From: Candidatus Bathyarchaeota archaeon
Lineage (GTDB): Archaea; Thermoproteota; Bathyarchaeia; TCS64
Assembly: GCA_937877765.1 (NCBI GenBank)
Contig: CALGBN010000401.1
Location: forward strand, 1-8,168
Direction of reading: 5' to 3'
DNA: 8,168 nt
Shown one piece after another: positions 1 through 5,909 of the stretch. The position numbers and the translations under genes are program-made. The number at the start of each line of letters is the position of its first letter. Within the stretch, counting starts at the first letter, position 1. The notes under the pieces were generated by a model. The model saw nothing but the letters and a program-made list of their open reading frames with translations. It was not told the DNA's origin and did no database searches.

Positions 1-70
1 TTTTCAAGCAGAAGACGGCATACGAGATGTAGAGAGGTCTCGTGGGCTCGGAGATGTGTATAAGAGACAG
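1..70. other. Illumina Nextera P7/i7 adapter contamination (not genomic)
   Basis: Positions 5-28 match the Illumina P7 flow-cell oligo exactly. Positions 29-36 (GTAGAGAG) match the Nextera i7 index usually called N707. Positions 37-51 (GTCTCGTGGGCTCGG) are the Nextera read-2 linker, and 52-70 (AGATGTGTATAAGAGACAG) are the 19-bp Tn5 mosaic end. The four T at 1-4 fit a read running past the adapter end into homopolymer, seen here in reverse complement. Genomic sequence therefore begins at 71, where the tagmentation junction falls inside glnA. The identity is seen directly and rests on well-known kit sequences. The segment should be trimmed. Confidence 0.98.
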
Positions 71-702
71 ACGTTGTCCGCTGTCTCGAGGGCGTCACTA
101 TATCTGAAGTTGATCTCTTGTTGTCCTTCGGCTACCTCGTGATGTACTCTGTCTATTTGGAATCCCGCTGCCTCTAGACACATCAATGTCTCAAGTTTCA
201 CGTCCTCTGTGGGATCCAGTGGTGGTGCATCAAAGTATCCTCCCTTACCAAATGGAACTACCTTGCCCGCGTTATCAGTTACATACATGTATTCTAGCTC
301 TGGACCAGTATTGAACCCATAGCCCTTTTTCTCAAGATCATCAACCGTCCTCTTCAACAAGCCACGAGGGTCACCTGCGAAGGCTGTTCCGTCTGGGTTG
401 CTGACATAGCAGAACATCAATGCTATGCCGGGTGTCTCCCACATGGGGACTTGGAATGTTGTGGGGTCTGGGTGTAGGTTTAAGTCGCTTCGGTTTACGT
501 CGGCGAATCCGGGTATGCTGCTGCCGTCGAATGCTGTGCCGTTTTCGAGGCTGTCTCTTATTTGGTATTCTGGGATGAGCATTGCTCTTGGTGCGCCGTG
601 GGGATCAATGACGATGAGTCTGACGTATTTTATGTCGTGTCCTTTGACCTTGTCCATTATTGTTTTTACGGATTCTCCGTTTGTTAATTCACTGGAAACC
701 AT
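71..702 (-). CDS. glnA: Glutamine synthetase type I, N-terminal ~210 residues (3' end cut by adapter)
   Basis: Glutamine synthetase makes glutamine from glutamate, ammonia and ATP in the cytoplasm and is the main entry of ammonia into nitrogen metabolism. The N-terminal beta-grasp domain (about residues 20-100) holds the signature FDGSSIPGF at 58-66. The catalytic domain begins near residue 105, with the metal-site glutamates in GPELEY (E135, E137), HHEVA (E189) and GQQEI (E196). Family members are about 440 residues, so roughly half is missing. The reading frame runs on to position 4, but everything after ADNV (about residue 211, ending CLLYTSPSPRD and so on) is translated adapter and is false. 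The ATG at 702 is supported by a strong ribosome-binding site. The gene diverges from an Lrp-family regulator, a plausible controller. Subclass (I-alpha or I-beta) cannot be judged without the C-terminus. Confidence 0.95.
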
Positions 703-707
703 AATAT

Positions 708-714
708 CCCTCCC
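708..714 (-). promoter_or_regulatory. Shine-Dalgarno of glnA
   Basis: The minus strand reads GGGAGGG, then 5 nt (ATATT), then the ATG at 702. It is the strongest ribosome-binding site in the window and fixes the glnA start. It also means the glnA mRNA has a leader, unlike several other genes here. Confidence 0.8.
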
Positions 715-793
715 ATCACTTATTCACAAATATATATCTTACGCCTCTAGAGCTAAACAAATGTATAGTATAAAGCCTCAATACCTGCCATGC

Positions 794-804
794 GTTCACC
801 GAAC
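794..804. promoter_or_regulatory. GTTC-N3-GAAC inverted repeat near the predicted glnA start site
   Basis: A short dyad, GTTC-ACC-GAAC, lies where transcription from the 815-830 promoter would begin. The same GAAC/GTTC half-site core recurs, wider spaced, in the inverted repeat at 915-945 before the Lrp gene. A 4-bp half-site is weak evidence by itself. Confidence 0.25.
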
Positions 805-814
805 TTAACATAAA

Positions 815-830
815 CATATAAATTTTCGCG
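815..830 (-). promoter_or_regulatory. Candidate BRE/TATA promoter of glnA
   Basis: The minus strand reads CGAAAATTTATATG, a good fit to an archaeal BRE (purine/A-rich) followed by a TATA box. Initiation about 25 nt downstream would fall near 795 and give a leader of roughly 90 nt before glnA. Two weaker TATA-like stretches lie closer: CTTTATACTATA around 763-775, and AGATATATATTTG around 727-739. The nearest would put the start almost on top of the Shine-Dalgarno, so it is less likely on its own. The choice among the three is inference. Confidence 0.5.
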
Positions 831-834
831 AAAA
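823..834. promoter_or_regulatory. Perfect 12-bp palindrome overlapping the glnA BRE (candidate operator)
   Basis: TTTTCGCGAAAA is a perfect palindrome whose left half overlaps the BRE of the candidate glnA promoter. Bound protein there could block TFB/TBP, as archaeal repressors often do. The bases outside (A on both sides) do not extend the symmetry. The regulator is unknown; the divergent Lrp protein is one candidate. Function is inferred from position and symmetry only. Confidence 0.4.
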
Positions 835-914
835 AACCGACGAAACACGCGACTTTGTCCAAAACAAGTGTGCGGGGGAGCGCTAACGTATACCAAAACA
901 TCTAAAAACTATAC

Positions 915-945
915 GTGTAAGAACCATAGAGATAAGTTCTTATAC
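915..945. promoter_or_regulatory. Inverted repeat upstream of the Lrp gene (candidate autoregulatory operator)
   Basis: GTGTAAGAAC (915-924) and GTTCTTATAC (936-945) are inverted copies matching at 9 of 10 positions, separated by 11 nt. Half-site centres are about 21 bp apart, two helical turns, which suits a dimeric or higher-order Lrp protein bound to one DNA face. The right arm overlaps a TATA-like stretch (TTCTTATAC). Lrp-family proteins commonly repress their own genes by binding over the promoter. The pattern is seen in the sequence; the binding protein is inferred. Confidence 0.45.
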
Positions 946-965
946 AAGTGTTTAGCATTTTATCA
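936..965 (+). promoter_or_regulatory. Candidate promoter(s) of the Lrp-family gene
   Basis: Two plus-strand TATA-like elements precede the gene. GATAAGTTCTTATAC (931-945) would place initiation near 967 and give a leader of about 20 nt. ATTTTATC (957-964) is centred about 28 nt before the ATG at 990 and would give a leaderless transcript. No Shine-Dalgarno is visible before 981 or 990, which favours the leaderless option. Confidence 0.4.
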
Positions 966-989
966 AATTAATATACAATAGTGATTAAA

Positions 990-1445
990 ATGTTTACACT
1001 AGACGAGATAGATAAAAAACTACTAGCCGAACTTCTCATCAACTCCAACAGGAGTAGCAGAGAGATAGCAAAAGCCATTGGGGTATCAGCTGCCACAGTG
1101 ATAAACCATGTACAGCGCCTGGAATCCGCAGGGGTTATCACAGACTACACTGTTATGCTGGACTTTGAACGTCTCGGCTTCGAGTTAACAGTAATCATGG
1201 AGATAACGGTTAGCCGTGGAAAACTCATAGAGACTCAAAAAGAGATAGCCAAGCTTCCCTATGTTTGTGCTGTTTATGATGTGACTGGTGAGATCGACAG
1301 CGTGGTTGTCGCCAAGTTCAGGAACAGACGTGAACTCAGCGAGTTCCCAAAAGACCTACTTGGCATGGAATATGTGGAGCGTACAAACACTCATGTCGTC
1401 CTGAATACCATCAAGGAAGATTTCAGGATGATAAATAACCTCTAG
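990..1445 (+). CDS. Lrp/AsnC-family transcriptional regulator
   Basis: This is a feast/famine regulator that binds DNA as a dimer or octamer and senses an amino acid. The N-terminal AsnC-type helix-turn-helix follows the family pattern: TLDEIDKKLLAELL, then SSREIAKAIGVSAATVINHVQRLESAGVI, with the recognition helix around SAATVINHVQRL. The C-terminal RAM ligand-binding domain follows, with the characteristic TGEIDSVVV turn that usually lines the effector pocket. At about 151 residues the length is typical. I prefer the ATG at 990 (MFTLDEIDKK) to the GTG at 981, because it matches the usual N-terminus and lies about 28 nt from a TATA-like element; neither has a Shine-Dalgarno. Divergence from glnA suggests control of glutamine synthesis, and glutamine-responsive archaeal Lrp proteins are known, but the ligand here is inferred. 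The gene converges with a D-aminoacylase gene 5 nt away. Confidence 0.93.
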   Translation: MFTLDEIDKKLLAELLINSNRSSREIAKAIGVSAATVINHVQRLESAGVITDYTVMLDFERLGFELTVIMEITVSRGKLIETQKEIAKLPYVCAVYDVTGEIDSVVVAKFRNRRELSEFPKDLLGMEYVERTNTHVVLNTIKEDFRMINNL

Positions 1446-1459
1446 CGAGGTTACTTTTT
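1436..1459. terminator. Shared hairpin over two convergent stop codons, with a plus-strand T-run
   Basis: TAACCTC (1436-1442) and GAGGTTA (1447-1453) form a perfect 7-bp stem with loop TAGC. The loop contains the TAG stop of the Lrp gene (1443-1445), and the right arm contains the TAA stop of the convergent amidohydrolase (1451-1453, minus). On the plus strand the hairpin is followed by CTTTTTC, an oligo-T end typical of archaeal terminators. On the minus strand it is followed by a weaker TTTAT stretch. A role as a bidirectional terminator is inferred. Confidence 0.5.
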
Positions 1460-3016
1460 CCTCAGAGCCATACCGGGCAGTTTCCCGGTGTGGTCGTTTT
1501 TCTCTATTACTAGTTCTCCATTCACGATAACATATGGTATTCCAGCCGCGTATCGCTGTGGATCAGTGAATGTCGCCACATCCTCAACCTTCTCAGGGTC
1601 AAACACGGTGATGTCCGCCTTCAAGCCTTTCTTGATGAGTCCTCTGTCTTTGAACCCAAGTTTCTGGGCTGGTGCACCAGTCATCTTACGTACTGCCTCC
1701 TGTAATGTTAGAACCCCTTCTCTGACATAGTATCCGATTACTCTGGGGAATGTCCCGTAGAGTCTTGGGTGGGGTACGTTGTTCGCCCAGATACCGCTGG
1801 GGGCTATCGCTGAGCCGTCGCTTCCCACCATCATGTAGGGGCTCTGCATCACCCTGCGTACATCGTCCTCGTTCATTCCGAACATGACGCTGGGTACCTG
1901 TGTGTTCTCCATTTCCAGTAGGTCAAAATAGGCTGTTATTGGTTCCTTGCCCATCATCTCGGCTACTTGTTGGAGGTTTTTACCGTTATACTGTGGATGA
2001 TGTTTGGCGTTTGTGACCAGTATCTCGTCCCAGTGGTAACTGCTTCTCATGTCTTCTGCCATTTTTTTACGCATAGTCGGGTCACCCAGATACTCCAAGA
2101 GCTTAGATGCTCCACCTTCCTGACTCCAGTGTGGAAGCAAAGCAGCTAATCCCGTGCTAGAAGCAATATACGGATACTGATCAAAGGTAACCTCCACACC
2201 CTCGTCCCTGTATTTCTTTACAAGTGCGAGGCTTTCCTTAGTTCTTCCCCAGTTGTTTCTTCCGCTTGCCTTGAAGTGGGCTATCTGCACACGTGTTCCG
2301 CTGTCTCTGCCTATCTCGCAGGCTTCGGTTACTGCGTCTAGTAGTGTGTCTCCTTCTCCTCTGATGTGGCTGAAGTATACGCCGTCAAACTCTGATACTA
2401 CCTTGGCGAGTTCAGTAATCTCAGGCTGTTTACCGTAGACGCTAGGCGGATAGATGAGTCCTGTGCTCATACCCCATGCACCCTCCTTCATGGTTTCACG
2501 CACCAAGTTGCGCATATCGTCTAGCTCAGAGTTGGAAGGCTCCCTGTTCTCGTACCCCATAATATTCATGCGTACTGTGCCATGTCCCACCACGGGAGCA
2601 ATATTGACAGCCGAGCCTTGTCGATCAATCCGCTCCATGTACCTTTTCATGCTGCTCCAGTTAAACTCAAAATCATCTGGTACACGGTTCCTGTTGTACT
2701 TGTTACGGTACTCCTTGACCCAAGTGTTCATGGGTGCAGCCGAGTTTCCGCATTGACCGATTACCTCTGTGGTGACGCCTTGTCTGACCTTGCTCTGCGC
2801 CATTGGATCAATCAGTATAGGTAAGTCGCTGTGACTGTGAATATCGATGAAACCCGGAGCAACAATATGCCCAGACGCATCAATAACCTTCTCACCATCA
2901 TCAACCTTACCGAGTTCTGCTATCTTGCCTTCCTTAACCCCGATATCAGCGTAAAACCATGGATTTCCTGTGCCGTCCAGCACCCGTCCATTCTTGATTA
3001 CAATATCATAACCCAA
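1451..3016 (-). CDS. N-acyl-D-amino-acid deacylase (D-aminoacylase), amidohydrolase superfamily, copy 1
   Basis: The predicted cytoplasmic zinc hydrolase would remove the acyl group from N-acyl-D-amino acids to give a D-amino acid and a carboxylate. The metal-site residues of the D-aminoacylase family are present: HSH (H60, H62), the bridging cysteine in GQCGNSAAP (C89), H217 in FSHIRGEG, H247 in AHFK, and the catalytic aspartate in VGSDG (D400). The DQYPY-ASSTGLAALLP block is also typical. Its 521 residues lie within the family range. The start is TTG; an in-frame TGA lies three codons upstream, no nearby ATG is in frame, and no good Shine-Dalgarno is seen. It is last in an apparent three-gene operon, 42 nt after its paralogue. 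Close relatives act on D-glutamate or D-aspartate derivatives or on dipeptides, so the substrate is not established. Confidence 0.88.
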   Translation of the reverse strand: MGYDIVIKNGRVLDGTGNPWFYADIGVKEGKIAELGKVDDGEKVIDASGHIVAPGFIDIHSHSDLPILIDPMAQSKVRQGVTTEVIGQCGNSAAPMNTWVKEYRNKYNRNRVPDDFEFNWSSMKRYMERIDRQGSAVNIAPVVGHGTVRMNIMGYENREPSNSELDDMRNLVRETMKEGAWGMSTGLIYPPSVYGKQPEITELAKVVSEFDGVYFSHIRGEGDTLLDAVTEACEIGRDSGTRVQIAHFKASGRNNWGRTKESLALVKKYRDEGVEVTFDQYPYIASSTGLAALLPHWSQEGGASKLLEYLGDPTMRKKMAEDMRSSYHWDEILVTNAKHHPQYNGKNLQQVAEMMGKEPITAYFDLLEMENTQVPSVMFGMNEDDVRRVMQSPYMMVGSDGSAIAPSGIWANNVPHPRLYGTFPRVIGYYVREGVLTLQEAVRKMTGAPAQKLGFKDRGLIKKGLKADITVFDPEKVEDVATFTDPQRYAAGIPYVIVNGELVIEKNDHTGKLPGMALRKK

Positions 3017-3058
3017 ACCAATTCACAGAAAATGAATACGACTAGGGGGATAAAGAGT

Positions 3059-4648
3059 TTAAGAGAGGGTTTTACGGAGAACCCTACCCGGGTACTTGTC
3101 TGTGTATGCTCCTTTCTCGATGATAGGCACACCATTCACAAGTACGTACATGATTCCCTCCGAGTACTGATGAGGTTCAGTAAACGTAGCCTTATCCACT
3201 ATTTTCACAGGGTCAAAGACCGTAATATCCGCCTTGTATCCTTCTCTGATGAGTCCTCGATCCTGTAATCCTAGTCGTCTCGCTGGGGCGCTTGTCATTC
3301 TTCGTACTGCGTGTTGAAGCGGTAACACTCCTTCCCGTACATAGTAGCCTAGTGCCCTTGTGAATGTACCATAGTATCTTGGGTGGACTTTGCCGGGGAT
3401 GCTTTCGGGTGAGACTGCTCTACCGTCACTGCCCACCATTCCAAGGTGATTACTCATTATACGTCGTACATCAGCCTCGTTTATCTCAAATAATACAATA
3501 ATCACCTGTCCATTCTCCTCAAGCAACAGGTCACACATAGCGTCCAGAGGCGTCTTCTGCTGCTTTTCAGCCATCTCTTGAAGATTCAATCCCTCATACT
3601 CTGGGTTGTTTCTGGCGTGAACCACCATCAACCTGCTCCAGTCATCCATCTCCTCCACGGGATCAGCCCTTATTCTGTCTCTGATCTCCTTGGATTTGAT
3701 ACGTTCAAGCAGCTTGTCCATTCCTCCCTCATGCACCCATGGCGGTAGGAGAGCTGCGAGTCCAGTGCTAGAGGCTGTATAGGGGTACTGGTCGAAATCT
3801 ACATCGATTCCCCGGTTCCTTGCATCAATCACAAGTTGTAGTGTTTTGTCGCTTATTCCCCAGTTCTTGGCTCCACAGACCTTGAAGTGGCTGATCTGTA
3901 CTCGTACCTCTGCTTTTTCCCCGATCTCGATGGCTTCTTTGATGGCTGGGATGACTGTGGCTCCTTCTCCTCTTATGTGGCTCGCGTACAATGCATCAAA
4001 GGGTTTCAACTGCTTGGATAACTCGATGAGTTCCCATGTGTCCGCGTACTGGCTAGGCGTATAAATGAGCCCAGTACTCATGCCCCATGAGCCTTTTTTG
4101 AGATTGTCTCGTAGAAGCTCTTTCATCTGTTTTAACTCTGAGTCGCTTGGAGGTCTGTTATCGTCAAGCATCACGTTCTGACGTATAGTACCGTGTCCAG
4201 TCAAGGGTGCGATGTTCAGTGCTACTCCTTGTTCCTCTACACGTTTGATATAGGAATCCAAGTCAGTCCAATCATAAACAAAGTCTTCACTCGTCTGACT
4301 ACGCGCATACTTGTTACGATAATCTTGGAGGCGTTTGTTCATTGGTGCTGCACTAGTTCCGCAGTTTCCTATGACCTCTGTTGTGACTCCTTGGGTGATC
4401 TTGCTCATACCCCTCGGGTCAATGAGTAACGGTAAGTCGCTGTGGCTATGGATGTCGATGAAGCCCGGTGCAATCATCAGTCCATCTGCGTTGATGGTTG
4501 TTTCTCCCTTGACTTCTTTACCAATGTATGTGATGGTGTCCCCTGTGACCCCGATGTCTCCGTAAAACCATGGATTACCGCTACCATCTAGAACCCTACC
4601 GTTCTTGATCCCTATCTCCGCGGACTGCATACCTGTGAGAGGGTTCAT
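3059..4648 (-). CDS. N-acyl-D-amino-acid deacylase (D-aminoacylase), amidohydrolase superfamily, copy 2
   Basis: This is a paralogue of the next gene in the operon, similar along the whole length and identical at roughly half the positions by eye. Active-site residues are complete: HSH (H67, H69), C96 in GNCGTSAAP, H224 in ASHIRGEG, H254 in SHFK and D408 in VGSDG. The first three numbers coincide with H67, H69 and C96 of the well-studied Alcaligenes D-aminoacylase. A second ATG at 4630 (MQSAEIGIKNGRV) aligns better with the paralogue's N-terminus and may be the true start; neither ATG has a clear Shine-Dalgarno. The first ATG is 14 nt after the stop of the glycosidase-like gene, which supports co-transcription. 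The two copies differ around the substrate loops, for example PSVYGKQPEI against PSQYADTWEL, and QVPSVMFGMNEDD against QVIIVLFEINEAD, so they may prefer different substrates. That last point is inference. Confidence 0.88.
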   Translation of the reverse strand: MNPLTGMQSAEIGIKNGRVLDGSGNPWFYGDIGVTGDTITYIGKEVKGETTINADGLMIAPGFIDIHSHSDLPLLIDPRGMSKITQGVTTEVIGNCGTSAAPMNKRLQDYRNKYARSQTSEDFVYDWTDLDSYIKRVEEQGVALNIAPLTGHGTIRQNVMLDDNRPPSDSELKQMKELLRDNLKKGSWGMSTGLIYTPSQYADTWELIELSKQLKPFDALYASHIRGEGATVIPAIKEAIEIGEKAEVRVQISHFKVCGAKNWGISDKTLQLVIDARNRGIDVDFDQYPYTASSTGLAALLPPWVHEGGMDKLLERIKSKEIRDRIRADPVEEMDDWSRLMVVHARNNPEYEGLNLQEMAEKQQKTPLDAMCDLLLEENGQVIIVLFEINEADVRRIMSNHLGMVGSDGRAVSPESIPGKVHPRYYGTFTRALGYYVREGVLPLQHAVRRMTSAPARRLGLQDRGLIREGYKADITVFDPVKIVDKATFTEPHQYSEGIMYVLVNGVPIIEKGAYTDKYPGRVLRKTLS

Positions 4649-4662
4649 AGATTATTATGGTT

Positions 4663-5865
4663 TTACCGTAAGTAGATTCGCCCGTCGCCAGCCTCCACCG
4701 TAAAACTTGTACCTTGTACACCGCTTGTGACATCAGTGAGAAGTTCATCAAAGCTTAATGTAGCTCCGTTTGGCGCAGAGACCACGTACCCGTTTTCATA
4801 CTCCCTGATATAGGCTCCATCAGATTCATAATAATCACCTAGGGGTTCTCCTAGTTCTACGTCGTATTCTGGGTACCACCATGCTTGTCCATGGTCTCTT
4901 GGACCAAAATCATAGGTAAAGTAGGTATTTTCGTTGAGTAGGCTCAGGGTTAGTCCTAGTCTCATCTTGGCGTGGTCCTGTATGCCTGTGTCGTCTGTGT
5001 CTACTCCATAGATGACAAGATAATCGCTGTCCGCCGCTTCCAATCCTTCGGCATATGTGGTTTGTAGTTGGTCGCCCATGAAGTTCTCCATCAAATAGCC
5101 GTCAAAATACTCGCCATAAGCATCAATGTCTGATAGGCGTGCTCCAGAGTTGAAAATAACCAATTTATTCTGTGTATTCAAGGCGACTATTGTATCGTAG
5201 ATGTCTTTGGTTGCTTCCAGCCACTCCTCGTCGCTGATCTCTGGGCACCAGTACTGTTTCTTCACCACCATATCCACGATGATACCATCATGTTGAGGCT
5301 GTTCAAGCACCACGCTGTAGAATGTAGTGATGAGATCAAACCACTCAGGGTCACGTGGGTCCATAGCCCATATCTCCTCTTGGTTCCACTCCTCTGAAGC
5401 CCACCCGAAGCCACAGCGTTCACCTTCAGCGTCGTGCAGATACATGTCCTCATTGATCTCCACCGGGGTTTCCATCCCATAGTTAGCCACAGTCACCAAG
5501 AAACTCATCCAGTCAGGGTTATCCCAGACCCATGTGGTAGTCAAACCCGCTAACAGTATTACATCTGGATTGTTTTCTCTGAGCTGTTCTGCTTCCTCTG
5601 CGGTGAACCATCCAGCCATCACCAAGTCATAGGGTTTCCCACTCTCGATTAACTCCTCTTTTTTTGCTAACCAGCTAGCTATCTTGGGGTAATCTGATTC
5701 AGGTTCCGGTGGCTCTGTAGGGGTCTCGGTTGGTGTTTCAGATGGGGTCTCTGTTTCGCCTGTCTGGTCTTGTGGCACTGATGGTGTTTCTTCTTCTAAT
5801 AGTATTCCACCGATCACCAACAAGGGTATCAGTACTGCGACAGCTATGAGCGCCCGTTTATTCAT
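4663..5865 (-). CDS. Membrane-anchored or secreted glycoside-hydrolase-like protein (GHL15-like TIM barrel)
   Basis: The N-terminus has a positive start (MNKR) and a hydrophobic stretch (residues 5-23). A Glu/Thr/Pro-rich linker (about 24-58, with TETPTEPPEPE) follows, the usual layout of an exported archaeal protein tethered to the membrane. There is no lipobox cysteine. The remaining ~340 residues look like the uncharacterised glycosidase-like TIM-barrel group GHL15: repeated strands ending in acidic residues (GIIVDMV, D198; FDGYLMENF, E260), the LGLTLSLLNENTYFTYDF segment, a WWYPEYDVELGEPLG block, and a small C-terminal beta region ending in GDGRIYLR. D198 and E260 are my candidates for catalytic residues. 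The only two cysteines, C151 and C207, could form a disulfide outside the cell. It is the first gene of a unit with two D-aminoacylases. Substrate is unknown and the family call is from memory of motifs, so moderate. Confidence 0.65.
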   Translation of the reverse strand: MNKRALIAVAVLIPLLVIGGILLEEETPSVPQDQTGETETPSETPTETPTEPPEPESDYPKIASWLAKKEELIESGKPYDLVMAGWFTAEEAEQLRENNPDVILLAGLTTTWVWDNPDWMSFLVTVANYGMETPVEINEDMYLHDAEGERCGFGWASEEWNQEEIWAMDPRDPEWFDLITTFYSVVLEQPQHDGIIVDMVVKKQYWCPEISDEEWLEATKDIYDTIVALNTQNKLVIFNSGARLSDIDAYGEYFDGYLMENFMGDQLQTTYAEGLEAADSDYLVIYGVDTDDTGIQDHAKMRLGLTLSLLNENTYFTYDFGPRDHGQAWWYPEYDVELGEPLGDYYESDGAYIREYENGYVVSAPNGATLSFDELLTDVTSGVQGTSFTVEAGDGRIYLR

Positions 5866-5882
5866 AAAGAGACCAATACTGG

Positions 5883-5900
5883 TTTTTATATAAAATATAG
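5883..5900 (-). promoter_or_regulatory. TATA-box promoter of the glycosidase-like/D-aminoacylase operon (leaderless)
   Basis: The minus strand carries TTTTATATAAAAA, an excellent TATA box centred near 5890 and about 24 nt before the ATG at 5865. Archaeal initiation 24-28 nt downstream would fall at or within a few bases of that ATG. No Shine-Dalgarno lies in between. The sequence therefore predicts a leaderless mRNA beginning with this gene. Confidence 0.7.
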
Positions 5901-5909
5901 GAAAGAACG

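Noticed and set aside
52..70. Tn5 mosaic end as evidence of a genuine transposon at the contig edge
   Set aside because: It is preceded by the Nextera linker, index and P7 oligo in exact library order, so it is a sequencing adapter and not a natural element.
425..808. Plus-strand frame opposite the start of glnA
   Set aside because: It is antisense to well-conserved glutamine synthetase codons and runs into the promoter region; its protein shows no recognisable features.
716..901. 61-codon minus-strand reading frame in the glnA-lrp intergenic region
   Set aside because: It overlaps the promoters and palindromes, has no ribosome-binding site, and its product shows no domain pattern. It looks like chance.
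703..989. Possible small RNA or riboswitch in the glnA leader
   Set aside because: The region is AT-rich with short dyads but shows no extended stem set or known riboswitch core; promoter and operator elements explain it better.
3014..3058. Possible frameshift or lost ATG at the start of D-aminoacylase copy 1
   Set aside because: Reading from the TTG gives an N-terminus that aligns with the paralogue without a gap, and an in-frame TGA lies three codons upstream, so the gene seems intact with a TTG start.
2831..3268. Plus-strand frame spanning the junction of the two D-aminoacylase genes
   Set aside because: It is antisense to conserved amidohydrolase motifs at both ends and lacks a start signal or domain pattern.
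5690..5790. Repetitive Thr/Pro/Glu-coding stretch as a tandem DNA repeat
   Set aside because: The codons vary and the units are irregular. It is a low-complexity linker after a membrane anchor, common in exported archaeal proteins.
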